Both the position numbers and the translations under genes were made by a program. Positions 25,930 through 37,304 of a DNA stretch of 64,000 bases are shown in pieces; positions within the stretch are counted from its first letter, which is position 1; the number at the start of each line of letters is the position of its first letter. This DNA comes from Deltaproteobacteria bacterium (lineage in GTDB: Bacteria > Myxococcota > Kuafuiibacteriia > Kuafuiibacteriales > Kuafuiibacteriaceae), in assembly GCA_011526105.1 (NCBI GenBank), contig WYAZ01000191.1, positions 62,001-126,000 of the forward strand, written 5' to 3'. Under the pieces are notes generated by a model, which saw only the letters and a list, made by a program, of their open reading frames with translations, was not told where the DNA came from and ran no database searches.

Positions 25930-25943
25930 GGGGGGGGGGGGGG
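25930..25943. repeat. Homopolymer of 14 G between divergent secreted-protein genes
   Basis: Fourteen consecutive G residues lie between a GTG start (minus strand, 25913) and an ATG start (plus strand, 25955), with 12 bp between the tract and the plus-strand start. Tracts of this length slip readily during replication and are the classical substrate for phase variation of surface-protein expression in other bacteria. They are also a site of sequencing error, so the exact count is uncertain. Confidence 0.8.
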
Positions 25944-25954
25944 TAGAAGTCCAC

Positions 25955-26665
25955 ATGCGTACTCATCCATCACCCATAACTCTGAATACACTACTCGTGC
26001 TTGCTACTTTCGTCTACGCGTCCTCGCCGGTGACAGCACGGGGCGACAACAACGCCTTCAAGGGCACAATGATCAACCAATTCGGCATGACCGAAGCCTG
26101 GAAGATAATGGTCGACCTGTCGGACGAGTGGTTCGCGGTCGCAAACCACGCAAATCCAAACCCAAACAACACCCACCCGATCACTGGCGTTTGGCTCGAC
26201 TGCCCGCCCGGCGCAGATCTCATCGACTATACACCGCCGTTCGGCTCAAACGAGCGCTACTGCCGCATCATCACAGGCGGCATCGCCTACAACTTCAAGT
26301 CCTGGGTCTTGATCAAGAACGATTCGTTGGTCGACAAGGCCGCAGTCCTCAAGCTCCAGTACACAGGCTTTCCTCAACAAGCAGCCACGTTCATCTTCAC
26401 TTCCGAAGGCTGCGCGTCGCAGGACTGCTACACGCATCACGAGACAAAGACGCTGAACCTCTTCAGTGGCGTCGTTTGCTCCACACGGATCCCCGTTCCG
26501 AAGAACACCTGCGACCCAGCAAACTTGCCGCCCGGACAGCTTCCCTGTACTCGGGGCATGATCTTGATTGCGCGCTCGGGCACGGGTCCCGTTGGGCCTG
26601 TCGGCACCCTGAAGTGGATCGAGGTCCAGAAGACCCCGGAGGAAAGCTGTCCGTGGCAGATCTAG
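25955..26665 (+). CDS. Secreted protein of unknown function
   Basis: The 236-aa product has a signal peptide (TLNTLLVLATFVYASSPVTA) and a mature part with several Cys (CPPGADL, CASQDCYTHH, CDPAN, CPWQI) and beta-rich, Asn/Thr-rich sequence. The composition is lower in GC and richer in Asn than its neighbours, hinting at foreign origin. The frame is open upstream to a TTG at 25922 through the poly-G tract, which would make the tract part of the coding sequence; the ATG after the tract is simpler. The family is not recognised. Confidence 0.65.
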   Translation: MRTHPSPITLNTLLVLATFVYASSPVTARGDNNAFKGTMINQFGMTEAWKIMVDLSDEWFAVANHANPNPNNTHPITGVWLDCPPGADLIDYTPPFGSNERYCRIITGGIAYNFKSWVLIKNDSLVDKAAVLKLQYTGFPQQAATFIFTSEGCASQDCYTHHETKTLNLFSGVVCSTRIPVPKNTCDPANLPPGQLPCTRGMILIARSGTGPVGPVGTLKWIEVQKTPEESCPWQI

Positions 26666-26782
26666 GGCCCGTCTTTGCCCACTGGAGTTGAGGACCGCGG
26701 CCATCCGACGCCAGTCGAGGTCTTCTTGGGCGTGAGGCTCGACCGTGCACATCATCGGCCTCGATGCGACTCTTTTCGGCCT

Positions 26783-27697
26783 CTAGGGGTCCGGCGGCAC
26801 GAACAACAGCACCGTGGGGCCATCCCGGCCGCCATTGTCATTATCCGACACCAACACGAGGCTCCCGTCATCGAATCGCTCGATGCCCTCGAAGTTCGGC
26901 TGCCCGAGCTTCTGGTACACGTCCTCGAGATCCCGCATCACCGCCGCCTCCAAAACCTCACCCTGAGGCGCAAGCGGAACGAGGAATCGGATGACCCGCA
27001 TCACCCCGTAGTGGCGTTCGATCGCAATCGCATCCAAACCCGCCTCCACCTTTCGGCAGTGCAGCGCCGAGAGCTTGCCGGTGTCCGTGATGAGCCGCAC
27101 CCACGCCGGCGCGAACACGCTTTGACCCGGGCCGAGCACCGCGATCGGCGCGAGCCTCTCGCCCGCTTCGTTCGTCTTCACCGTCTCGATCGCGGCCACG
27201 AGATAGCCCGCGGAGCTGCAAAGTCCTTCGACCCCTTGGTTGTCCTTGGGCCGCATGCCAAAGAGCTCTTTGACGTTGAGGCTGATCGTTCGCGTCGACG
27301 TGAGCGCGGTGCGGCTCTCCTCGAAGAACTGGATGCGATCACGCTTTCTCTCCTCATCGCGCTCAGTGCCGATCGCGTACCGGCCCTTGCCTAGGCGAGC
27401 GAGCGACTCGAGATCTCGATGGCGCTTGACGCCCTGCACCGGCTTCCGCTCGACGATCTGATACGCACCCTCGCTGTCGCCTCGAAGTCGAAGGAATCGA
27501 TGTTCGCGCTCGGTCACGACCAGGAGGTCCTGCCCTTCGATCGCCAGCCCGGACACCCCGAGCAGCTCCGGGTCGTGAAGCTGAACCGCCCGGTAGGGAC
27601 CGTACTGCAGCACCTTCGGCCGGTCTGGACCTCGCCGGGGGCAGGCGCAGAGGAGCAGCACCGCGAGAAACAGCAGGTTCCCGAGCCTTCTGGGCAT
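26783..27697 (-). CDS. Lipoprotein with phytase-like beta-propeller
   Basis: The 304-aa product starts MPRRLGNLLFLAVLLLCAC, a lipoprotein signal. The mature domain has repeated beta-blades ending in D/N-rich turns, for example LLGVSGLAIEGQDLLVVTER, NQGVEGLCSSAGYLVAAIE and FEGIERFDDGSLVLVSDND. This pattern (G-x-x-G-I-x plus a D-N-D end) is that of the esterase-like/phytase-like propeller family, whose members are often calcium-stabilised and sit in the outer membrane. The substrate is not predictable. It is monocistronic, ending 118 bp downstream of the preceding plus-strand gene. Confidence 0.7.
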   Translation of the reverse strand: MPRRLGNLLFLAVLLLCACPRRGPDRPKVLQYGPYRAVQLHDPELLGVSGLAIEGQDLLVVTEREHRFLRLRGDSEGAYQIVERKPVQGVKRHRDLESLARLGKGRYAIGTERDEERKRDRIQFFEESRTALTSTRTISLNVKELFGMRPKDNQGVEGLCSSAGYLVAAIETVKTNEAGERLAPIAVLGPGQSVFAPAWVRLITDTGKLSALHCRKVEAGLDAIAIERHYGVMRVIRFLVPLAPQGEVLEAAVMRDLEDVYQKLGQPNFEGIERFDDGSLVLVSDNDNGGRDGPTVLLFVPPDP

Positions 27698-27773
27698 GGC
27701 CAGGGTGTACCAGAAGCCAAGGGCTTTGGCATTGCGCCGAGCACGAGGAGCGTGTAATCGCGCATGGATACGG

Positions 27774-27847
27774 GCGCCTGTAGCTCAATTGGATAGAGCA
27801 CTGGACTTCGAATCCAGGGGTTGGGGGTTCGAGTCCCTCCGGGCGCG
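27774..27847 (+). tRNA. tRNA-Arg (anticodon TCG)
   Basis: The 74-nt sequence folds as a complete cloverleaf. The acceptor pairs GCGCCTG with CGGGCGC (one G-U), the D-arm is GCTC/GAGC, the anticodon stem is CTGGA/TCCAG with loop CTTCGAA giving anticodon TCG at 27808-27810, there is a short variable loop, and the T-arm is GGGGG/CCCTC with loop TTCGAGT. The CCA end is not encoded. It should decode CGA and related Arg codons. Confidence 0.96.
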
Positions 27848-27876
27848 AGCCGCGCGATAGGCGCTGAAGTCGAAGG

Positions 27877-28134
27877 ATGAAGATGCGGATCGGCGAGACG
27901 GTAAAGCTCAAACACGACAGCCTGCTCGACAAGCACATCGTCACCGGAGGCCGCGTTCGTCTTCGGCCCATCGAGGCCGGAGAGAGCGCCGAGTTCACGC
28001 GCGGCACCGCGCTCAAGGTCGTCGAGCTGATGGACTCGAAGCACGTCTCGACCAATATGGGGGTCCTGCACCCGGTGGTGGAGATCAGCGACGAGAAGCC
28101 CCTCGCCTTGGTCGCCTGCTACGACGTGGAATAA
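27877..28134 (+). CDS. Small conserved-looking protein, unknown
   Basis: The 85-aa cytoplasmic product (start ATG 27877 or 27883) is a compact mixed alpha/beta sequence (RIGETVKLKHDSLLDKHIVT, then GGRVRLRPIEAGESAEFTRG, then ACYDVE). It begins 29 bp after the tRNA and ends 16 bp before the convergent kinase gene. Possible co-transcription with the tRNA is worth noting. I do not recognise a family; the sequence resembles short SH3-like or barrel-type folds but that is a guess. Confidence 0.55.
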   Translation: MKMRIGETVKLKHDSLLDKHIVTGGRVRLRPIEAGESAEFTRGTALKVVELMDSKHVSTNMGVLHPVVEISDEKPLALVACYDVE

Positions 28135-28150
28135 CCGCGGCGTCGTCCGA

Positions 28151-29854
28151 TCATTCGAACTTCTTGATCGTGGCCTCGAGGAGGTCACTCATACAATCGC
28201 CGGTGCGCTCGAGGCCGAGGAACCCACCTTTGCGGCTGAGCTCCTTCTTGAAGATGGGCACCACGCGTTTGTCGCCGAGCCGAGCCAAACGCTCCACGTA
28301 CCAGCGGCGGGTCTCGCACTTGTCGGTGCCATCTTTTCGCAGCCCCTCCGAGAGAAACGTGAACGCATCGAGGCGTCCGGCCTCCTTCATGCGCTCGAGC
28401 CCCTCGTAGGCGCGTCGCCGAACCGCCGAAGGACCGCCACTTTCGGCGACCTGAACCAGAAGCGGGCTCGCGCCGGCATCCCCCAGCTCCGCGAGCGCGC
28501 CGATCAAGACTCGCCCGGCCTTCTCTTTGGTCTCGGTCACGGTGCGGAAGTTGACTTGGAAACGCTCGTCCAAGGCGGCGTAGGCATCGAGCTTCATGGC
28601 CTTGACGTATTCGTCCACCGCCTCATCGCGCTTCGCGCGGGCGAAGAGCGCATGCCCGAGCATGAGGCGCGCGCGCACGCTCTTGGGGTCATCGTGGACC
28701 AGGCCGGCCGCGAGCTTCTCGGCCTGCTCGAACTCGCCCGCCGACATTGCGGCTTCGATGGGGTCGATCTTGGGCTCCACAAACAGCTTGGGAAGCAGCG
28801 CCGCGGCGGCGCCGCCGGCCACGAGCAGCACCGCCCCGGTCATGAGCCCTCGACGGGCGAGGCGTTTGTCGCTCGGCAAGACCGCGGAGCCCTCTTTCAT
28901 GAGGGTCTGCGCAAACGCAGTCGGGCTCGCTAGCGGCATGACCGCGCGACCGGTGTTCGACTCGGGCCGGCGCGGAGGCGCCACCGATGCACGGCCGACC
29001 GCGAGGAGCAGCGCGGCCCGAAACTCGCCCGCGGTTTGAAAGCGCAGGTCGGGCTCCTTCTCGAGCGCTCTCGCGATGACCGCCTGGACCTGCGCCGCAT
29101 CGACGCCGGGCTCAGGCTCGATCTCAAACGGGGCCGGGGCGCGGGTGATGTGTTTGGTTAGGATCTCGGCGATGTTCTTGCCGTCGAAGAGCGGGGTCTT
29201 TGCGAAGAGTTCGTAGAGCACCACCCCGACCGCGTACAGGTCGCTGCGGCCGTCGACCGGCTCGCCGCTCGCCTGCTCGGGGCTCATGTATCTCGGCGTG
29301 CCAAAGACCATGCCCGCTTGGGTGAGCGCGGCTTCACCCGGACCGGCCTCGGTGATCTTGGCCAAGCCAAAGTCCAAGATCTTCACCGTGCGACGTCCGC
29401 GCCGCTCGACCAGCATGATGTTGTCGGGCTTGAGATCGCGATGCACCACGCCTTGATCGTGCGCGTGTTCGAGCGCCGCCAAGACCTCGGCCATGAGCTC
29501 GACGATCTCCGTCTGTGATAGACCGCGACTCGCGGCCACCCCGAGCGCGATGCCTTCGAGGAGCTCCATCACCATGAAGAGGTTGCCGTCCGGGGTACGG
29601 CCGAAGTCGGTGACCCGGACGATGTGCGGATCATCCAGGCTCGCGGCCGAGCGGGCCTCGCGATTAAAGCGTTCCTCGATGCTGGGCACGAGGAGGAGCT
29701 CGGGCTTCAGGAGCTTGAGCGCCATGGGTGTCCCGATCTCGGTGTGCTCCACCCGAAAGACGGTGCCCATCGCCCCCTCGCCGATGCGCTCGACGATCCG
29801 GTAGCGTTCGCCGACGACGTCACCAGGCGAAACGTTCGGGGGAGCAGCGGACAC
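28151..29854 (-). CDS. Membrane-anchored Ser/Thr protein kinase with TPR/HEAT-like tail
   Basis: The 567-aa product has a kinase domain (about residues 15-275) with the Gly loop GEGAMGTVF, Lys in MALKLL, catalytic loop HRDLKPDN, DFG in ILDFGLAKI and GTPRYMSPEQ. After a Pro/Ser linker comes one membrane span (LMTGAVLLVAGGAAAALL) and a periplasmic region of TPR-like (AGEFEQAEKLAAGLVHDDPK) and HEAT-like repeats (RRRAYEGLERMKEA). It is probably a Hanks-type receptor kinase with a repeat sensor domain. I chose GTG 29854; the frame opens further to a TTG at 29911. It ends near a small unknown gene. Confidence 0.93.
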   Translation of the reverse strand: MSAAPPNVSPGDVVGERYRIVERIGEGAMGTVFRVEHTEIGTPMALKLLKPELLLVPSIEERFNREARSAASLDDPHIVRVTDFGRTPDGNLFMVMELLEGIALGVAASRGLSQTEIVELMAEVLAALEHAHDQGVVHRDLKPDNIMLVERRGRRTVKILDFGLAKITEAGPGEAALTQAGMVFGTPRYMSPEQASGEPVDGRSDLYAVGVVLYELFAKTPLFDGKNIAEILTKHITRAPAPFEIEPEPGVDAAQVQAVIARALEKEPDLRFQTAGEFRAALLLAVGRASVAPPRRPESNTGRAVMPLASPTAFAQTLMKEGSAVLPSDKRLARRGLMTGAVLLVAGGAAAALLPKLFVEPKIDPIEAAMSAGEFEQAEKLAAGLVHDDPKSVRARLMLGHALFARAKRDEAVDEYVKAMKLDAYAALDERFQVNFRTVTETKEKAGRVLIGALAELGDAGASPLLVQVAESGGPSAVRRRAYEGLERMKEAGRLDAFTFLSEGLRKDGTDKCETRRWYVERLARLGDKRVVPIFKKELSRKGGFLGLERTGDCMSDLLEATIKKFE

Positions 29855-29920
29855 GGCGGCCGAGCCTACCCCAAGCCCGAGCCCGACGTCACGGCCGCTG
29901 AAACCACCCAAAACAGCGTG

Positions 29921-31324
29921 TTAGGCCTCGTTTTGGAGACGAACGAGCGGCCCCTTGGCCACCCAGCGAAACCGGAGCACCAAAATGAGGGACACCACGA
30001 CGAGGCCCGAGGTGAGCCCCCACCAGTAGCCTCTGGGTCCGAGCTCGACCACGTGACCGAGCACCAAGGCCACCGGCAAACCCACGAGCCAATGAGCGAT
30101 CAAGTTGGCATAGAACGCCCACTTGGTGTCCCCAAGGCCGCGCAACGCTCCGGCGGAGACCGCCTGAATGCCGTCCGCCACCGCGAACACCCCCGCGATC
30201 CGCAAGAACACCACGGCGCGCTCGACGACCTCTGGATCCTCCGCAAAGGCGGCCGCGATCGTGCGCGGGGCCAGGATGAAGATGAGCCCGGTGAGCGCCA
30301 TGAAGCTCGCGGCGAGACCGATGCCGAGATAACCCGCGAGCCGCGCGAGCGGTCCCTCGCCCGCCCCCACGTGAAAGCCGACCCGCGCGGTGGTGGCGTT
30401 GGCGACCCCGACCACGATCATGAAGGTGAGCGAGGCCATGACGAGCGCGATCTGGTGAGCGGCGGCTGGCACCTCGCCGAAGCGCCCCACGAGGGCGGAT
30501 ACCGCCGCGAAGACACCCACCTCCACCGTGAGCTGAGCCCCGACGGGCCAGCCCACGCGCAGCACCTGCCGCATTCGGGACCAAACCGGGCCCTCGAGTC
30601 CGTGGCTCTTGCGGCCATCGACGACGAGCGGATCGAGCGCGAGCGCCACCACGAACACGACCACCATCAGCACCGAGCAGGACGCGGTCGCGAGCCCCAC
30701 GCCCACCGCGCCGAGCGCCGGAATCCCGAGCCAGCCGAAGACAAAGACGAGATCGAGACCCACGTTGGCCACGTTGGCCACGACCACCGCGATGACCGCC
30801 GGCCGCGCGCGTCCGACGTTCGCGAGGTACGATCGCAGCACTACGGTGAGGGCCATGAACGGCAGCCCAAAGACCCGCGCGAACGAGTACACCTTCGCGC
30901 GCTCGGCGAGCGCGGCGTCGATGCCGATGGGCACGAAGGCAAAGGGCGCGAGCGCGGTCAGCACCATGAGCGGCACCGACACGAGCAGCACCATCCAAGA
31001 GGCTTGCATCATCCAGCGGCGCGCGGACAAACGGTCGCCGGCGCCGAAGGCCTGACCGGCCAAAGGCTCCACCCCCATCGCGAGGCCGATGGCGAACACC
31101 AGGAATAGGCTGACCATCGCGTTGCCCAGCGCGACGCCGGCCATCTCGAGCGCGTTCGTGCGCCCGATGATGATGGTGTCAACCACCCCCATGAACATGA
31201 GGCCGCCCTGAGCGAGCGCGAGCGGCCCCGCGAGCCGCAAGATCGCCTTGGCTTCGCGGCGGAGCGTGATTCGCTTGGATTCGGCTCCTTCTAGAGGAGC
31301 GTCGACGATGCTATCGCTGGTCAT
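29921..31324 (-). CDS. MATE-family multidrug/toxin efflux protein
   Basis: The 467-aa integral membrane protein has twelve predicted spans in two similar halves (both beginning with an LALAQGGLMFMG or AVSALVGRFG type segment), as in the NorM/DinF group of MATE antiporters, which export cationic or hydrophobic compounds with Na+ or H+. Motifs include VDTIIIG and VEPLAGQAFGAGD. The start is ATG 31324. The substrate is unknown. It sits upstream of a kinase gene on the same strand, with a 66-bp gap. Confidence 0.88.
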   Translation of the reverse strand: MTSDSIVDAPLEGAESKRITLRREAKAILRLAGPLALAQGGLMFMGVVDTIIIGRTNALEMAGVALGNAMVSLFLVFAIGLAMGVEPLAGQAFGAGDRLSARRWMMQASWMVLLVSVPLMVLTALAPFAFVPIGIDAALAERAKVYSFARVFGLPFMALTVVLRSYLANVGRARPAVIAVVVANVANVGLDLVFVFGWLGIPALGAVGVGLATASCSVLMVVVFVVALALDPLVVDGRKSHGLEGPVWSRMRQVLRVGWPVGAQLTVEVGVFAAVSALVGRFGEVPAAAHQIALVMASLTFMIVVGVANATTARVGFHVGAGEGPLARLAGYLGIGLAASFMALTGLIFILAPRTIAAAFAEDPEVVERAVVFLRIAGVFAVADGIQAVSAGALRGLGDTKWAFYANLIAHWLVGLPVALVLGHVVELGPRGYWWGLTSGLVVVSLILVLRFRWVAKGPLVRLQNEA

Positions 31325-31408
31325 ACGCAGGGCTCGGGGGTCACGGCGGAGGAAGACGCGCGCGGCCCGCTGGGGCCCGCGCTCAGGTAGGCGTGGTTCG
31401 ATTCATGG

Positions 31409-33940
31409 TCACTTCACGATGAGGTTGAGAATCTTACCTGGAACGTAGATGACTCGGGTGAGATTTTTTCCCTCGAGGTATTTGGCGACCGAGGGCTCGG
31501 CCTTTGCCTTCTCGAGCGCCGCCGCTTCGGGTGCGTCCCGAGCGATCAGGATCTCGCCACGGGTCTTGCCAAGTACCTGAACACCCATTCGAATCTCGTC
31601 ATCCACCGCATAGCGATCGTCGTGCTGGGGCCAAGCGACGAAGCTGATGCCCGCGGGATGCCCGAGGCCGGCTCGCCAGACCTCTTCGGCAAAGTGCGGG
31701 GCAAAGGGGTGGAAGAGCTGCGCCAAGGGGCCGAGGATCTTTCGCGACCGGGACTTCTCCTGGGCGAGGTCCCGCGTGGCGACGTGCAGCGCCGAGATGG
31801 CGGTGTTGAGATCGAGGCTCTCGATGTCCGCGCTGACCTTCTTCACCGCCTTGTGCAGGATGCGCAGCTCGGTCTCGGTGGGTTCGCTGTCGTCGGCGCG
31901 CGGTGTATCTGCACCCTCGGTCTCGTCGAAGTACAGGCGCCAGGCCCGACGCAAGAAGGAGAACTGACCCTCGAGCCCGTTGGTCTGCCACGGTTTGTCC
32001 GCCGAAAGCGGCCCCATGAAGCAGATGTACACGCGCATGGCGTCGGCGCCGAAGCGGTCGATCACCTGGTCGGGGTTCACGACGTTGCCCTGCCGCTTCG
32101 ACATCTTTTCGATGCGGGCTTCGAGTTCGAGCTCGGTGCCCTTCTTGTAGAGCTTGCCGTCCCGCTCTTCGACCTCGGCCTCGGGCACCAGACGTTTGTC
32201 CGGCCCGTAGTAGGTGAACGCCAAGATCATGCCCTGGTGCACGAGCTTCTGAAACGGCTCGGGGTCGCGCACCAGCCCCTGCTCGGCCAAGAAGCGCTGC
32301 CACATGCGCGCGTACAGGAGGTGCCCGACCGTGTGCTCGGTGCCGCCCACGTAGAGATCGACCGGCATCCAGTAGTCGGACTTGTCCCTCGCGCAGAGCT
32401 CAGAGTCGTTCTTCGGGTCGATGTAGCGCAGGAAGTACCAGGACGAGCCGGCCGAACCCGGCATGGTGTCGGTCTCGCGTCGCAGCTCGCGACCGGTCTT
32501 GGCGTCCGAGACCGCCACCCAGTCCGAGACCGCAGCCAACGGTGATTCGCCGGTGCCGAGCGGCTTGTAGCTCTCGACCTCGGGCAGGACCAGCGGCAGC
32601 TCGGAGACATCGAGCGCACGCACCACCTGGTCGCCGTCCTTCAAGACCGGGATGGGCTCACCCCAGTAGCGCTGCCGAGCGAAGGTCCAGTCGCGAAGCT
32701 TGTAGGTGATCGAGCGCTGCCCGAGGCCTTCTTTCTCGAGCCAGTCGACGACGACGCCGACCGCCTGGCGGTTCGCGGTGGGGGTGCCGCTGAGGGCGCC
32801 GCTGTTCACCATCACGCCCTCGCCGGAGTGCGCGGACTCCTCGATGGGCTTCTCGGCCCCCGAGATGACCTCCACGATCGGCAGGCCAAACTTTTTGGCG
32901 AAGGCGTGATCACGCTCGTCGTGCGCGGGCACCGCCATGATGGCGCCGGTGCCGTAGCCGTAGATGACGTAGTCCGCGATGAAGATGGGGACCGCTTGGC
33001 CGGTGGCCGGATTGATCGCTCGCCCGCCGGTGTCGACGCCGGACTTCTCCTTGGCGGTCTGTCGATCGAGCTCGCTCTTGTGCGAGGTCTCCTCCACATA
33101 GGCCGCCACTTTGGAACGCTGCGCGTCGCTGGTGATGCGCGCGACGATGGGGTGTTCGGGCGCGACGACCATGAACGTGGCTCCGAACAAGGTGTCGGGC
33201 CGAGTGGTGAAGACCTCGAGCTTCTCGTCTGTGCCCTCGACCGCGAAGAAGATCCGAGCCCCTTCGGAGCGCCCGATCCACTCCCGCTGCCGCACTTTGG
33301 TGGGCTCGGGCCAGTCGATGGTCTCGAGACCTTCGAGCAGCTTCTCCGCGTAGTCCGTGATCCTGAGCATCCACTGACGCATCGCCTTGCGCTCGACCGG
33401 GTGACCCCCGCGCTCCGACTTGCCGTCGATGACCTCGTCGTTTGCGAGCACGGTGCCGAGCGCCGGGCACCAGTTCACGAGCATCTCGGTCTGGTACGCG
33501 AGCCCCGCCTCATACAGCTTGGCGAAGATGAACTGCGTCCACTTGTAATACGCCGGGTCCGCGGTGGAGATCTCGCGGCTCCAGTCGTAGGAGAGCCCGA
33601 GTCGCATCAGCTGCCGCCGGAAGTTCTGCACCGCCTCCTTGGTGGAGACCTGCGGGGCGACCCCTTCGTCGATGGCCTTTTGCTCCGCCGGCAGACCAAA
33701 GGCGTCGTAGCCCATGGGGTGAAGCACGTTGAAGCCGAGGGCGCGCTTGTAGCGGCAGGTCACCTCGGTGGCGATGTACGCGGCCGGGTGCCCCACGTGC
33801 AGACCTTTGCCGCTGGGATAAGGAAACATGTCGAGGGCGTAGAACTTGGGCTTCGTTCGGTCTTCGGTGACCTCGAAGGTGCGCTCTTCTTCCCAGAAGC
33901 GCTGCCACGCGGGCTCGATGCGGCTTGGATCGTAGGCCAT
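31409..33940 (-). CDS. leuS: Leucyl-tRNA synthetase
   Basis: The 843-aa class-I synthetase charges tRNA-Leu. It has the HIGH-type motif LHVGHPAAY (around residue 47), the CP1 editing domain (residues about 220-400, with the TRPDTLFGATFMVVAPEHP segment), the KMSKR motif EKMSKRQGNVVNPD, the anticodon-binding helical domain and a C-terminal domain. Its N-terminal MAYDPSRIEPAWQRFW is typical of bacterial LeuS. All landmark motifs are present. Confidence 0.97.
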   Translation of the reverse strand: MAYDPSRIEPAWQRFWEEERTFEVTEDRTKPKFYALDMFPYPSGKGLHVGHPAAYIATEVTCRYKRALGFNVLHPMGYDAFGLPAEQKAIDEGVAPQVSTKEAVQNFRRQLMRLGLSYDWSREISTADPAYYKWTQFIFAKLYEAGLAYQTEMLVNWCPALGTVLANDEVIDGKSERGGHPVERKAMRQWMLRITDYAEKLLEGLETIDWPEPTKVRQREWIGRSEGARIFFAVEGTDEKLEVFTTRPDTLFGATFMVVAPEHPIVARITSDAQRSKVAAYVEETSHKSELDRQTAKEKSGVDTGGRAINPATGQAVPIFIADYVIYGYGTGAIMAVPAHDERDHAFAKKFGLPIVEVISGAEKPIEESAHSGEGVMVNSGALSGTPTANRQAVGVVVDWLEKEGLGQRSITYKLRDWTFARQRYWGEPIPVLKDGDQVVRALDVSELPLVLPEVESYKPLGTGESPLAAVSDWVAVSDAKTGRELRRETDTMPGSAGSSWYFLRYIDPKNDSELCARDKSDYWMPVDLYVGGTEHTVGHLLYARMWQRFLAEQGLVRDPEPFQKLVHQGMILAFTYYGPDKRLVPEAEVEERDGKLYKKGTELELEARIEKMSKRQGNVVNPDQVIDRFGADAMRVYICFMGPLSADKPWQTNGLEGQFSFLRRAWRLYFDETEGADTPRADDSEPTETELRILHKAVKKVSADIESLDLNTAISALHVATRDLAQEKSRSRKILGPLAQLFHPFAPHFAEEVWRAGLGHPAGISFVAWPQHDDRYAVDDEIRMGVQVLGKTRGEILIARDAPEAAALEKAKAEPSVAKYLEGKNLTRVIYVPGKILNLIVK

Positions 33941-34006
33941 GGTCGGGCTGGATCTACACGCAGAAGCTCCGCGTGTCAGGCCCGAAATCGAGGGCGGACC
34001 AGCGCT

Positions 34007-36157
<2,151 letters not shown>

Positions 36158-36161
<4 letters not shown>

Positions 36162-37192
36162 GAGAGCCGTCCCTCCGAGATGGAGCTTCGGGTGCGGGGA
36201 TCGAGCGCGAAGTACGCGAGTTCGACGAGCGAAGTCGCGACGAATGAAGCGACGACGAGCAGCATACCCACCGCCATGACGACCATCGGGTCATCGTTGC
36301 CCAGGCTCTCGAAGAACAGCACCCCGACCCCGGGGAGGGAGAAGACCTTCTCCACGATCAGCGAGCCCGAGAACAGACCGGGCAGCGCGTGGCCGACCAC
36401 CGCGACGAGGGGCAAGAGCGCATGAGGGAGCACGTGGGCCCGCCACAGCCGCCCCTCGGAGACTCCGCGTGTCTTCAGCACCGACACGAACGGAGCGTCC
36501 AAGACCTCCACCGCGGCGTTACGAACGAAGCGGGAGAAGCGCGCGAAGTAGAAGAGCGCGAGTGTGGCCACCGGCAGAAACGCGTGCCACAGCCCCCCGC
36601 CAAGGCCCTCCCCGCGCCCGCCCGAAGGCAACCACCCGAGCTCGATCGCGAAGACGTAGATCAGCATGAGGCCCAGCCAATGCGTGGGCGTCGCGAGACC
36701 AAGGACGCCCACGGTGCGCAGCGCGAGATCGGAGAGGCCACCGAGTTTGGCGGCGAGCAGTCCGAACACGATCGCCGCGACGAGCCCGAACAGGAGCCCC
36801 GGGATCATGAGCGAGAGCGAGGTCAGGAGGCGCGGCCCGAGCAATGCGCTGACTGGCAACTTGTATTGACGCGAGTGGCCGAGGTCACCGCGCAGTACGC
36901 CTCGCGTCGGCCAGGCCGCACACGGGTCCGAGTCCGAAGGACGCTCGCGACCGCCCACGAGCCAGCAGCGATACCGAACGAGGACGGGCTGATCGAGCCC
37001 GCGCAGCCTTCGCAGACGCTGGGCCTCCTCGGGGACGGCGTTCGCCTCCTGAAACATGAGCCGAGAGACGGGGTCACCAGGGAGAGCGTGCAGCAGCGAG
37101 AACAAGCCGAGCGACGAGACCGCGGCCAGAGCCACGAGGCCGAGCACCCGAATCGGGAGTCGCCGTAGCCCAGAGCGCCCCCTCGTCGGCAT
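36158..37192 (-). CDS. Peptide-type ABC transporter permease (OppB/DppB family)
   Basis: The 344-aa permease has the OppB family pattern: an N-terminal span, LPGDPVSRLMF, a periplasmic loop, and the EAA loop with FVSVLKTRGVSEGRLWRAHVLPHA. It is the partner of the OppC-type protein, with which it overlaps by 4 bp. ATG 37192 gives a normal N-terminus; a TTG at 37228 would add 12 residues. Substrates may be peptides, nickel or sugars; the pair alone cannot tell. Confidence 0.9.
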
Positions 37193-37304
37193 CCGGGACA
37201 AGGGTCGCAGGTCCAGGGTTTCGGTCAAGTCCTAAACGCAAGGGGAGGACGGAGCTCGAACCGGAGTTCTGCTCTTCTCCGCGTCTCCGTGTTAGGTTTC
37301 GCAC

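Noticed and set aside
13551-26665. The whole accessory stretch as a genomic island or prophage
   Set aside because: There is no integrase, transposase, phage gene or flanking direct repeat, and full-length tkt sits in the middle. Patchy insertion and decay is a better description.
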